Program-made: the position numbers and the translations under genes | The notes under the pieces: generated by a model | Told to the model about the DNA's origin: nothing | The model's database searches: none | Seen by the model: only the letters and a program-made list of their open reading frames with translations | NCBI GenBank assembly: GCA_910583605.1 | Contig: CAJTXN010000002.1 | Location: 1-64,000, forward strand | Source: an uncultured Lachnospiraceae bacterium | GTDB lineage: Bacteria; Bacillota; Clostridia; Lachnospirales; Lachnospiraceae | DNA length: 64,000 bases | Direction: 5' to 3' | Shown: one piece after another, positions 48,532-57,583 of the stretch | Position numbering within the stretch: position 1 is the first letter of the stretch | How the letters are laid out: each line of letters opens with the position of its first letter

Positions 48532-50322
48532 ATGGCTGAATCAATGCAGGGACTGAAAAGAAGTCACAGATGTACAGAATTATCAAATAAAAATATCGGA
48601 GAATCCGTTACGGTTATGGGCTGGGTTGGCAGAAGAAGAAATCTTGGAAGCCTGATATTTGTGGATTTAAGAGACCGTTCCGGTATTTTGCAGATTATAT
48701 TTGATGAAAAGGATGTAAAGGCAGAGGGATTTGCCAAAGCGGAAACCCTTAGAAATGAATTTGTAATAGCCGTAGAGGGCAGGGTGCAGAAACGAGAAGG
48801 CGCCATAAATGAAAATCTGGAAACCGGAGATATTGAAATACGGGCAACCTCCCTGCGGATTCTTTCGGAAGCGCTGACACCGCCGTTTCCGATTGAGGAC
48901 GGCGTAGCGGTAAAGGACGATTTAAGATTAAAATACCGGTATCTGGATTTGAGAAAGCCGCGTCTGCAGAGAAATCTGAAGTTAAGAAGTGATTTGACTA
49001 CACTGGTGCGTTCGTTTCTGGCAGAAGAAGGATTTTTGGAAATTGAAACGCCAATGCTGACCAAAAGTACACCGGAAGGAGCCAGGGATTATCTGGTGCC
49101 AAGCCGTGTTCACCCGGGCAATTATTATGCGTTGCCCCAGTCACCTCAGTTATTTAAGCAGTTATTGATGTGTTCGGGATATGACAGATATATGCAGATT
49201 GCAAAATGCTTCCGGGATGAAGACCTGCGGGCAGACCGTCAGCCGGAGTTTACACAGATTGATATGGAGTTGTCTTTTGTAGATACTGATGATGTTATTG
49301 ATGTGAATGAGCGGCTGCTGGCAAGGCTTTGGAAGGATATTCTGGGAATAGAGATTCAGACTCCGTTCCGGAGGATTACCTGGCAGGAAGCCATGGACCG
49401 GTATGGTTCCGATAAGCCGGATACCAGATTTGGAATGGAATTAAAGGATATTTCGGATGTGGTAAAGAACTGCGGATTTTCCGTATTTACCGGAGCCGTT
49501 GAAAGCGGCGGTTCCGTTCGTGCCATAAATGCAGAGGGACAGGGAAATATGCCAAGGAAGAAGATTGATGCTCTGGTAGAATTTGCCAAAACCTATGGGG
49601 CAAAAGGACTGGCATATCTGGCAGTCAATGAGGACGGGACCTATAAATCCTCCTTTGCAAAGTTTATGACGAAAGAGGAATTGTCTGCCATTGTTCAGCG
49701 GCTGGAAGGCAAGCCGGGAGATTTACTGTTATTTGCGGCGGATAAAAATAAAGTGGTTTATGACGTACTGGGAGCCCTGCGCTGTGAACTGGCTAAGAAT
49801 CTGGAACTGACGGACAAAGATACCTATCATTTCCTGTGGGTAACGGAATTTCCGCTTCTGGAATATTCAGAGGAACAGGAGCGGTATGTGGCAATGCATC
49901 ATCCGTTCACCATGCCGATGGAAGAGGATCTGGAACTGCTGGATACCAATCCGGGAGCAGTCAGGGCGAAAGCTTATGATATCGTCTTAAACGGAACGGA
50001 ACTTGGAGGCGGCAGTGTAAGAATCCACCAGAGTGAAGTTCAGGAAAAGATGTTTGAAGTTTTGGGATTTACAAAGGAAAGTGCATATGAGAGGTTCGGA
50101 TTTCTGCTGAATGCATTTAAGTACGGGGTACCGCCTCATGCAGGACTGGCCTTCGGACTGGACCGGCTGGTTATGCATATGACAAAAGAAGACAGTATCC
50201 GGGATACCATAGCATTCCCGAAAGTAAAGGATGCCTCCTGTCTGATGACGGATGCACCGAATGTAGTTGATGAAAAACAATTAGAGGAGTTGTATCTGCA
50301 GTCCACTTACCATGAAGAGTGA
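48532..50322 (+). CDS. aspS: aspartyl-tRNA synthetase
   Basis: A 596-residue bacterial-type AspRS: N-terminal OB fold (VTVMGWVGRRRNLGSLIFVDLRD), motif 2 (RCFRDEDLRADRQPEFTQID), a GAD-type insertion and motif 3 GLAFGLDRLVM. Bacterial length with the insertion. I place the start at the third in-frame ATG, where AAGGA lies upstream; two earlier ones add 8-12 residues. Whether it also charges tRNA-Asn cannot be told by eye. The gene ends the translation series and is followed by a terminator. Confidence 0.94.
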   Translation: MAESMQGLKRSHRCTELSNKNIGESVTVMGWVGRRRNLGSLIFVDLRDRSGILQIIFDEKDVKAEGFAKAETLRNEFVIAVEGRVQKREGAINENLETGDIEIRATSLRILSEALTPPFPIEDGVAVKDDLRLKYRYLDLRKPRLQRNLKLRSDLTTLVRSFLAEEGFLEIETPMLTKSTPEGARDYLVPSRVHPGNYYALPQSPQLFKQLLMCSGYDRYMQIAKCFRDEDLRADRQPEFTQIDMELSFVDTDDVIDVNERLLARLWKDILGIEIQTPFRRITWQEAMDRYGSDKPDTRFGMELKDISDVVKNCGFSVFTGAVESGGSVRAINAEGQGNMPRKKIDALVEFAKTYGAKGLAYLAVNEDGTYKSSFAKFMTKEELSAIVQRLEGKPGDLLLFAADKNKVVYDVLGALRCELAKNLELTDKDTYHFLWVTEFPLLEYSEEQERYVAMHHPFTMPMEEDLELLDTNPGAVRAKAYDIVLNGTELGGGSVRIHQSEVQEKMFEVLGFTKESAYERFGFLLNAFKYGVPPHAGLAFGLDRLVMHMTKEDSIRDTIAFPKVKDASCLMTDAPNVVDEKQLEELYLQSTYHEE

Positions 50323-50337
50323 TTCATGGAATAGAAA

Positions 50338-50378
50338 CAGGGTTTCCGGCATATCTGGCCTGCCGGAAGCCCTGTTTG
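50338..50378 (+). terminator. terminator after aspS
   Basis: CAGGGTTTCCGGCA (50338-50351) pairs with TGCCGGAAGCCCTG (50361-50374), one wobble, 9-base loop, followed by TTTGTCTG. Strong stem, short T-tract. Confidence 0.75.
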
Positions 50379-50476
50379 TCTGTCCGGTCCGGGGCAGCAT
50401 AAGTGCATCTGTTCTGAGATAATATATAAAACATTGGTAAAAAAAATTAATATTATGTTAATTAAAGCGAAAAATC

Positions 50477-50505
50477 TTGTATTATGTCGAATTCTGTTGT
50501 AGAAT
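50477..50505 (+). promoter_or_regulatory. promoter of the HD-GYP / surface operon
   Basis: TTGTAT (50477-50482), 17-base spacer, TAGAAT (50500-50505), in the otherwise featureless AT-rich gap after the aspS terminator. Confidence 0.55.
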
Positions 50506-50582
50506 AATTGTAGTATTGTAAGTATGAATAACACTATATTCACAATTTCCCCCTTTTTTCATTTGAAAGGTATGGTAGTAAT

Positions 50583-51242
50583 ATGATCACGGAAGATAAA
50601 AGTAAAGTTAAATCTGGCAAAATCTATGAATATCTTACATTGGATGCAGTGTATGGGCTGATACCGATAAAATTAAGACTGCATATGCAGAGAGTTGTAT
50701 CATATTGTGAGATTATGACCCAGTACATAGAGCGTGACATACGCTTTTTAAAAAGCATAGACAGAGAATTTTATCAGCATACCCATGAGGTATTCCGATA
50801 CCATGACCTGGGATATGCTTTTGTTCCGTGGGAGCTGTATGGAACAGATGAAGAGATCAGGGAACATGTTGACCTGGCAAAAGAAGCTTTTGAGCGGGTC
50901 ATTTATCACGATTTTTCGGACTTCGTTTATAAAAAAGCCATGGAATGTGCCATTTATCATCATGAAAATTATGATGGCAGCGGATATCCGAAGGGACTGA
51001 AAGGTGAATCGATTCCTTTTGCCGCGAGAATCTGCGCGGTTGCGGACAGTTATGATCATCTGGTGATAAAGTATCCTTATGGCAGAAACGAAGGAAATTC
51101 GGAAATTATTAAAAAAATAGCGGAGGAATCAGGAAAACAGTTTCAGCCGGAGCTGGTAGAAGTACTGATAAATTGTGCCGGAAAATTCAGAAAGCAGGAT
51201 TGGCACAACGGTCTCTGCAGGCAGGAAGTTCTGCAAAAATAA
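50583..51242 (+). CDS. HD-GYP-like protein upstream of the surface operon
   Basis: A 219-residue protein with a degenerate HD-GYP domain. YHDLGYAFVP takes the place of HDIGK, so the HD pair is kept but the usual Lys is not; HHENYDGSGYPKGLKG and ARICAVADSYDHLV are well kept. It may be a c-di-GMP phosphodiesterase with altered metal or substrate handling, or a sensor. AAAGGT precedes the ATG. It is the first gene behind the promoter at 50477 and lies 24 bases before the next one, so c-di-GMP control of the surface operon is an attractive guess. Confidence 0.78.
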   Translation: MITEDKSKVKSGKIYEYLTLDAVYGLIPIKLRLHMQRVVSYCEIMTQYIERDIRFLKSIDREFYQHTHEVFRYHDLGYAFVPWELYGTDEEIREHVDLAKEAFERVIYHDFSDFVYKKAMECAIYHHENYDGSGYPKGLKGESIPFAARICAVADSYDHLVIKYPYGRNEGNSEIIKKIAEESGKQFQPELVEVLINCAGKFRKQDWHNGLCRQEVLQK

Positions 51243-51266
51243 AATATATAGACAGGAATGGGTGAT

Positions 51267-52148
51267 ATGATGGAGCAGGCACTGACCATTCTGTTACGTA
51301 TGAAGTATTGGTTTAAAGAAGTGGGGCTGGGAATCCGGAATGTATTCCGAAGAAATTCCGTTAAGAAGATTATCCGGGTATGTCTGGTGCTGATAGGAAT
51401 ATTATTTGTAATTGCAATTTTTTATCATCATTTAGGCAATTTTGTTGTTACCATAGACCCCTCGCTTCAAAAGAAAGGGGTATATCTTTCCACTACAGAA
51501 AAATTTAATGATTTAAGAGTAAAGCTTTTCGGTAGTGCACTGAAGGAATGCAACAATATTAATATAGCGGATATCCCTTTGGATATTGACCAATATGAAG
51601 GAACACATAACGGAAAGAATTATGTGGCTTATACATTTTACGTACGTAACGAAGGAAAAGAAATAATCAGTTATGAATATAATTTGTCTGTCGGAGACAG
51701 CAGTAAAGGGGTAGAGGAAGCAGCATGGATTATGCTGTTCAAAAATGGAAAACAGCAGATATATGCAAAGGAGCGGGCAGATAAAACGCCGGAGCGGCAA
51801 TATGCATATCTGAAATATCCGATTATGGAGCAGGCGGATGAAACCGTAAAACAAAGTGTTTTATTAAGCGAAGAGGACAGAGGATATCTGACAAATGCCG
51901 ATATTGAGCGTTTGGGGATTCTGGATATCGATGGTTTATATGAACTGCGGGCGAATCCGTTTATGTCCGATTCCCTGATCACAAGGGGGATTGTCACAGA
52001 TGTAAAGCCAAAAGAGTATGACCGGTATACGGTTGTCATATGGCTGGAAGGAGAAGACCCGGATTGCGTGGATGCCATTAAAGGCGGATTCATTGAACTG
52101 AGAATGAGTTTCAGTATTATAGATGTGGAAGAAGAAACGGAAGAATAA
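51267..52148 (+). CDS. membrane-anchored protein with a domain related to the next gene
   Basis: A 293-residue protein with an internal membrane segment (about residues 32-54), preceded by a basic cytoplasmic part and followed by an outer domain. Its C-terminal strand set, VVIWLEGEDPDCVDAIKGG, is nearly the same as TVWLEGADPDCINAIMGN in the next protein, so the two share a TasA/camelysin-like beta-sandwich end. No SipW-type AWF signal is present here, so it is probably retained as an anchor. AGGA nine bases upstream favours this ATG over one three codons earlier. Confidence 0.65.
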   Translation: MMEQALTILLRMKYWFKEVGLGIRNVFRRNSVKKIIRVCLVLIGILFVIAIFYHHLGNFVVTIDPSLQKKGVYLSTTEKFNDLRVKLFGSALKECNNINIADIPLDIDQYEGTHNGKNYVAYTFYVRNEGKEIISYEYNLSVGDSSKGVEEAAWIMLFKNGKQQIYAKERADKTPERQYAYLKYPIMEQADETVKQSVLLSEEDRGYLTNADIERLGILDIDGLYELRANPFMSDSLITRGIVTDVKPKEYDRYTVVIWLEGEDPDCVDAIKGGFIELRMSFSIIDVEEETEE

Positions 52149-52169
52149 ATAAACGGAAAGGAAATGCTT

Positions 52170-53045
52170 ATGTTCAATCGAAAATTAAAAAATGAGAATA
52201 AGAAATCAAAGAAACAGAAAATCATTACCAGTATCGTTACGGTATTGTCCAGTGTGGCTCTATTTACAACGGCTACATATGCATGGTTTGCACTGACCAA
52301 TTCACCGCAGGTAAGCCAGCTGACTTTAAAGGCAGGAACCAGCGGAAGCCTTCAGATATGCAATACACAGAACGGAAATTTTGGTGATACGATTACTTTG
52401 GATGTTCCGGCGCAGAGTTGTCTGAAACCGATCACAACTCTGAACGGCACCCAGTTTTATAAGCCGGTATACGGACCGGACGGCATGGTGTCCGGCATTG
52501 AACCTTCTGCTCTGTCGGGAGTCCAGCTTACAGATATAAGCAATAAGACGGAAGCAAACGGCGGTTATGTGATTCAGAAGACGTTTTATTTGAGAGCAAC
52601 AACGGAATCGTCCGTTTCATTATCGGAAGTTGACGTCCGGTTGGCGGCGCCTCATGGAACGACACAGGGAACGAAAATAACAAACGCGGATGCCAATCAT
52701 GCGGCAGAGGCGATTCGGGTTAGTTTTACCTGTAACGGAAAAACGGTTATTCTTGAGCCGAATGCGGATGCACAGGTTCCGGGAAGAACGGCGCAGACCG
52801 CTTTATCGGGATTTGCAAATGTTTCCACAATGAAACAGTCGTCATCCAATTTTATGTTTGCGGCAGCCGGCAGCGGCACTTATGATAAAATTACATCTGA
52901 TGAATTATTCAGGATACCGGTAAACACTGCAGTACCGGTGACCATGACCGTTTGGCTGGAAGGTGCGGATCCGGATTGTATTAATGCCATTATGGGCAAT
53001 CTGATCAATGCCCAGATCCGGTTTATCAGTACAGATATGAGTTAA
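52170..53045 (+). CDS. exported protein with SipW-type signal (TasA/camelysin-like)
   Basis: A 291-residue exported protein. A lysine-rich N-terminus precedes a hydrophobic stretch ending TATYAWFALTNSP, the characteristic cleavage region of TasA/camelysin proteins processed by SipW. The mature domain is beta-rich and ends in VWLEGADPDCINAIMG, shared with the previous gene. GGAAAGG lies too close to the first ATG, so I use the second one. With a SipW-like peptidase encoded in the same operon, it is a candidate fibre or matrix subunit. Confidence 0.72.
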   Translation: MFNRKLKNENKKSKKQKIITSIVTVLSSVALFTTATYAWFALTNSPQVSQLTLKAGTSGSLQICNTQNGNFGDTITLDVPAQSCLKPITTLNGTQFYKPVYGPDGMVSGIEPSALSGVQLTDISNKTEANGGYVIQKTFYLRATTESSVSLSEVDVRLAAPHGTTQGTKITNADANHAAEAIRVSFTCNGKTVILEPNADAQVPGRTAQTALSGFANVSTMKQSSSNFMFAAAGSGTYDKITSDELFRIPVNTAVPVTMTVWLEGADPDCINAIMGNLINAQIRFISTDMS

Positions 53046-53080
53046 TTAAAAATAAATACTAAGAGAAAGCAGGACAAGAT

Positions 53081-54685
53081 ATGAACGCATTTTTTAATTA
53101 CTATTATGATCTGATCTGCGCGATTGGCAGAAATATCTGGTCAATCATCAAAAATCTTCTGGTTGGAATTGTGGAATTATTCAATGTTTCATTCTATTAC
53201 AAGATTTTTGTGTCTTATAAAGAGAAATTTGGTGTTCCGGGATGGGTCATGTTTGTTATCGCAACCCTGATAATGCTTGTAGTTCTGGTTTTGCTGGGAT
53301 ACTTACTTTACAGGCTCATACGGAGATTTCTGAAATTTAAACAGCCGATAAAAGAAAATGAAGAATTAAAAGATGAAATAACCAGATTAAATCATGAAAT
53401 GTATAAATTGAGTTATGAAAGAGATAAGATACTGGCATTACAGGTTTCCAACCTGGGAATGGAAGTTAATCGGGATTTATTACCGGTTTCCGAGGGAGAT
53501 TTAAACTCTGAAAATTCCGATCTGAGTGACGGCGTACTGGTTAACCTGGATGATGATGATCCGATCAAAGTCGTGGTTGAAAGTGCCGAAGATGACACCA
53601 ATATGAGATTTAACCGTCTGACACTGGTGGACCGTTATTATCAGTCCGAGAAATATCAGAAACCGGAATATAATAATGATATCAGTCTGGAAGATATGTG
53701 TAAGGATTTCCGAAACTTTTCGGCATCCAAACTGGGATTATATTACGATCTGGACCTGATTAAGTTTTTTATAGCGGCATTAGGAGCCACAAAGATGATT
53801 ATTTTACAGGGTATTTCCGGTACCGGTAAAACATCCCTTGCATATGCATTCGGACAGTATATCTGCAGGCCGTCCGTTATCTGTCCGGTTCAGCCGGCTT
53901 GGAGAGACCGTACGGAATTATTCGGATATTTTAATGAATTTACAAAGAAATTTAATGAAACCGAATTTTTAAAGACGATTTATGAGGCAAATTATTATGA
54001 AGATATGCAGGTAATCGTACTGGATGAAATGAATATTGCCAGAGTGGAATATTACTTTGCGGAGATGCTGTCAATTTTGGAAATGCCCCGGGTGGAAGAG
54101 CGGGAGATCAGTATTGTTTCCTCTGTCTGGCCGAATGACCCGGAGAAACTGAGAGAGGGCAAACTTTTTATTTCTCCAAATGTATGGTATATCGGAACCA
54201 TTAATAATGACGATTCTACATTTGCCGTGGCAGATAAGGTATATGACAGAGCCATTCCAATCGATCTGGATACAAAAGCGGCAAGGTTTGATGCACCGAA
54301 TACGGAGCCAATGCATGTAACATATCGGCATGTGGAAGAACTGTTTGAAAAAGCTAAAGTAAAATATTCAATGTCAGAGATTAACAAAGCAAAACTGGGA
54401 GAAGTGGACGACTATGTCATTAAACATTTCAGAATGACCTTTGGTAACCGTATCTTAAAACAGATTTATGATTTTGTTCCATGTTATGTTGCCTGCGGAG
54501 GTACGGAAATAGATGCCATTGATTTTATGCTGGCGAAAAAAATATTAAGGAAATTCAGTTCTTTAAATCTTGGATATATTCGGGATGAGGTCGATGGTTT
54601 TATTGCATTTTTAAATGACACATTTGGATATGAAAATATGAATATAAGCAAGGAATACTTATTGAGGCTGAAAAAACTGGTATAA
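53081..54685 (+). CDS. membrane-anchored McrB-like AAA+ ATPase
   Basis: A 534-residue protein. Residues 1-85 contain two hydrophobic segments, the second clearly membrane-spanning (about 56-80); a coiled-coil (about 93-120) and an acidic linker follow. Residues 215-530 are an AAA+ domain of the McrB group: Walker A GISGTGKTS (244-252), Walker B VIVLDEMN (311-318), sensor GTINNDDS (about 372-379) and a DRAIPIDL arginine region. McrB is a GTPase/ATPase motor of restriction systems. Here no target-recognition domain is seen and the protein is tethered to the membrane. GCAGGA precedes the ATG. Confidence 0.82.
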   Translation: MNAFFNYYYDLICAIGRNIWSIIKNLLVGIVELFNVSFYYKIFVSYKEKFGVPGWVMFVIATLIMLVVLVLLGYLLYRLIRRFLKFKQPIKENEELKDEITRLNHEMYKLSYERDKILALQVSNLGMEVNRDLLPVSEGDLNSENSDLSDGVLVNLDDDDPIKVVVESAEDDTNMRFNRLTLVDRYYQSEKYQKPEYNNDISLEDMCKDFRNFSASKLGLYYDLDLIKFFIAALGATKMIILQGISGTGKTSLAYAFGQYICRPSVICPVQPAWRDRTELFGYFNEFTKKFNETEFLKTIYEANYYEDMQVIVLDEMNIARVEYYFAEMLSILEMPRVEEREISIVSSVWPNDPEKLREGKLFISPNVWYIGTINNDDSTFAVADKVYDRAIPIDLDTKAARFDAPNTEPMHVTYRHVEELFEKAKVKYSMSEINKAKLGEVDDYVIKHFRMTFGNRILKQIYDFVPCYVACGGTEIDAIDFMLAKKILRKFSSLNLGYIRDEVDGFIAFLNDTFGYENMNISKEYLLRLKKLV

Positions 54686-54725
54686 GTGAGACCCCCGGGG
54701 ACAGGCAGGAAGTGTTTGTGCCGGT

Positions 54726-56258
54726 TTGAAATACAGACACATAGAGAAAGGCATGGAGATAGGCTTGGAAAATGTAACAGAAGAACTTTATAAAAGATTT
54801 CAAGAAAATTTTGTAGATACTGCAAAAGATAATCCGTTTTATAAATATTATTATAATCTGTTGGATACCGGAACCGTGTACAGTAAATTTTTCAATCGTA
54901 AATTATTGAAAGAAATTGATGAAGAGTGGGTAACGGCAATTGAAACAGCCCTTCCGCATATTCAGTATGTCATTGACCATCCAAGAACATTTATTGAGGA
55001 GGACAGACAGATCGTCAGTGTAGCGGTTGCAAAAAAGTTTACGGTGGAATCCATCCGTCATATGGCGCAGCATTCGGAGATGGTTGACAGAATAAAACCG
55101 GACGGAATGGTGGAGCCCAATAAGGTGTTGAATATATTTAAGGAAGAAAGTCTGAATACCTATGAGAACCGCTTTATTAACACATTGCTGAAGGAATTAA
55201 GGGACTTTGTGAACAAACGTGCGGAGGTAATCTTTGAGCGGAGCAAAAATGAAGACGGTGTCAAACTGGATATTGACGGTACCATTGATAATTATTCGGA
55301 AGTTGTCACATATAAATTGGAAATGCGTATCCGGGAAAAGCAGACGGATATGTCTAATGACAAAGATAACATGAATATATTCAACCGGGTATCTTCTCTG
55401 CACAGGCAGGTGAATGATATGGCATCCTCGGGTTTTATGCTTTCCATGATGCCTTATCCCCTTGTAAAACACCCGGTGGTAAAAACCAATGCCATAGCCA
55501 AGAATGTTCATTATAAAGAATGTTATAATTTGTGGAATTTCATTCATTCCTATGAGCGTATCGGATATAAGGTGGAACTGATCGAACAGGATCCGGTAAT
55601 AAACAGAAAGTTTGAAGCAGATATTTATAATTTTATGCTTCTGAATTATGTAATCCTTCGGGAACATATGACAAATAAAGATATACTGAAGCTTGACAAA
55701 GGGTTGAAACCTAAGGAATATACGGTTAATTATATCCAGCAGTTTGTAAAGGAGCTGGTGTATGAATATGATATATCCGAATCCGATTTAAAACAGCTTC
55801 TTCTGTCAGAGCTGGTAAAAGCCCAGTCTGAAAAGCGTGAAATTATGAAAAAGGCAGAAGAGATTAAGACAAGGGCAGAAGGTAAGATTAGGGCAGAAGA
55901 AGAAAATTCCCTGGACAGCTGGAATACATTCTTAAATGCACAAAAACAGGAAACCACTGCAAAAGAAGAAACGGAAGTTTCCAGAAGCACGCTGACAAAA
56001 CGGGAAAAAGACAGACTTCGGAAAGCGAAAAACCAAAAGAAGAAACAGATGCAGAAAGAGCAGGAAGAGCAGCGCAGACTGAAACAGCAGAAAGCGCTGG
56101 AGGAACGAATGGCTGCGGAAAAAGCAGAAGCGGAAGCTTCTGCAAACGTAGAAAATGATACCGGTAATAACAGAGCAGATTCTGGAACCGGAACGGATCA
56201 AAATGACAGACCGGCTAAAAAAACGGGCTGGTTTGCAAGGTTTAGAAATAAAACATGA
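54726..56258 (+). CDS. DUF2357-like partner with long charged C-terminal coiled coil
   Basis: A protein of up to 510 residues from a TTG start (an ATG at 54753 or TTG at 54768 are alternatives; no site is convincing). Residues 80-165 resemble DUF2357, the McrB-associated family (HPRTFIEEDRQIV, then NTYENRFINTLLKEL), and YNLWNFIHSYERIGYKVE recalls the following region. Where family members carry a PD-(D/E)xK nuclease I see no such motif. Residues 370-490 are a Lys/Glu/Gln-rich coiled coil, and the end is KKTGWFARFRNK. It follows the McrB-like gene and ends 4 bases into the signal peptidase gene. Confidence 0.65.
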   Translation: MKYRHIEKGMEIGLENVTEELYKRFQENFVDTAKDNPFYKYYYNLLDTGTVYSKFFNRKLLKEIDEEWVTAIETALPHIQYVIDHPRTFIEEDRQIVSVAVAKKFTVESIRHMAQHSEMVDRIKPDGMVEPNKVLNIFKEESLNTYENRFINTLLKELRDFVNKRAEVIFERSKNEDGVKLDIDGTIDNYSEVVTYKLEMRIREKQTDMSNDKDNMNIFNRVSSLHRQVNDMASSGFMLSMMPYPLVKHPVVKTNAIAKNVHYKECYNLWNFIHSYERIGYKVELIEQDPVINRKFEADIYNFMLLNYVILREHMTNKDILKLDKGLKPKEYTVNYIQQFVKELVYEYDISESDLKQLLLSELVKAQSEKREIMKKAEEIKTRAEGKIRAEEENSLDSWNTFLNAQKQETTAKEETEVSRSTLTKREKDRLRKAKNQKKKQMQKEQEEQRRLKQQKALEERMAAEKAEAEASANVENDTGNNRADSGTGTDQNDRPAKKTGWFARFRNKT

Positions 56259-56854
56259 AAAAAAGGTTTTTTAAAATATTTCATTTGTGTGTCGACATAT
56301 TGTTTGTAGCATTTATGCTTACATTCGGTTATATCTTTTTTACGGTATATTACGGACAGGTTCCCAATCTGTTCGGCTATCATTTTTTAAGAGTTATCAG
56401 TACCAGTATGACGCCGGTGATTGATGAAGGTGATTGTATAGTTGTAAAAAGCGTAGATGCAGACCGGCTGAAGGTGGGGGATATCATAACCTTTCATTCG
56501 GAAGACCCGTATATATACGGATATTTAAATACTCACAGGATTGTGAGCATTGAAATGGATGAGAATGATAATCCCATATTTCACACCAAAGGGGATGCCA
56601 ACAGCGGAGAAGATGTCTACACCGTAAAAGAAAAGAATATTATTGGAAAATACTGCGGGGAGCTGGCATTTGGAGAACTACTGACAAAAGGTCTTTCCTT
56701 ATTATCCAACCGGAAGATATATTTTATTGTAGTTATGATGCCGATTCTGCTTTGTATGGTAAGCAGTATAGTTTCAATCTTCAGAATTATATTTGAAGAT
56801 GAAACGGAAATAGAATCTATTGAGAACAGAGAAGAGCAGGGAGGTCGGAAATGA
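56255..56854 (+). CDS. sipW: SipW-like signal peptidase I
   Basis: A 199-residue ER-type (SipW/S26B) signal peptidase. A membrane segment (about 12-33) precedes the catalytic serine, Ser51 in RVISTSMTPVI; the partner is His94 in NTHRIV instead of the lysine of ordinary bacterial LepB, as in B. subtilis SipW. TKGDANSGED is the conserved C-terminal catalytic-domain block. A second membrane helix (about 154-185) follows. It should mature the AWF-type exported proteins of this operon. It overlaps its upstream neighbour (ATGA). Confidence 0.88.
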   Translation: MKKRFFKIFHLCVDILFVAFMLTFGYIFFTVYYGQVPNLFGYHFLRVISTSMTPVIDEGDCIVVKSVDADRLKVGDIITFHSEDPYIYGYLNTHRIVSIEMDENDNPIFHTKGDANSGEDVYTVKEKNIIGKYCGELAFGELLTKGLSLLSNRKIYFIVVMMPILLCMVSSIVSIFRIIFEDETEIESIENREEQGGRK

Positions 56855-57540
56855 TGCATTTAAAAGAAAAGGTAAAAAAAATATTTAACCAGAAGCATGT
56901 TATGATGCTGATATCCATGGCTATCCTTGTCATAATGCTAATATCGGCAACGATTGCATGGTTTGTATTGTCAAGGACTGCTTCTGTGAACAGTTTCGGC
57001 GGTAAAATATCGGAATGGGATTTTCTTATATCAAAGACATCCGGTGGTTCTCCGATTCGCCCCAACGAAACACTGGACTTTAAAGTGGATGATGTTTTAA
57101 ATGTAAAAAAAGGAAAAATGGCGCCGGGAACCACCGGAACCATAGAGTTTTATATTAAGACTACTACGGATGTGGTAACGGCATACAGAGTTTATGTGGA
57201 TAAATCAAAATTATCCATGAAAGTAGATGACAAGCACGACTATTCCGATATCCTGAAAAAACATATTGTATTTTACACGGATGACACCTATCAGACGGAA
57301 ATATCAGAAAAGGAGCCATTTACCGGAACATTGAAGCAGAATGAAGAAAAAAAGATTGTATTATATTGGAAATGGCCGTATGACGGCAGTGAGATCATGC
57401 CGGATACTATCGTAGATGAAAAAGAAATTAAAGAATATTTAAAACAATATGATGAAGAAGATAATCTGATCAGTGAAAATAGAAATTATATATCAGGAAA
57501 TATCGGAATTACTGCATATGGTGTTCAGGAAGAACCGTAA
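56851..57540 (+). CDS. exported protein with SipW-type signal
   Basis: A 229-residue protein with a signal region ending ISATIAWFVLSRTASVNSF, the SipW/TasA-type AWF cleavage pattern. The mature beta-rich domain contains APGTTGTIEFYIK and KIVLYWKWPYDG, resembling the TasA/camelysin sandwich in which the PGxxG-type turn is common. A second ATG follows at codon 2. Overlap by 4 bases with the peptidase gene argues that it is its substrate. Confidence 0.75.
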   Translation: MMHLKEKVKKIFNQKHVMMLISMAILVIMLISATIAWFVLSRTASVNSFGGKISEWDFLISKTSGGSPIRPNETLDFKVDDVLNVKKGKMAPGTTGTIEFYIKTTTDVVTAYRVYVDKSKLSMKVDDKHDYSDILKKHIVFYTDDTYQTEISEKEPFTGTLKQNEEKKIVLYWKWPYDGSEIMPDTIVDEKEIKEYLKQYDEEDNLISENRNYISGNIGITAYGVQEEP

Positions 57541-57583
57541 AACAGGTAGCGGCGTGTTTTGAAAGGTGGGAGAAATTATAACG

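Noticed and set aside
53081..56258. An ordinary McrBC restriction system.
   Set aside because: The ATPase is membrane-tethered, no DNA-binding domain is seen, the partner shows no nuclease motif, and the neighbours are exported proteins.
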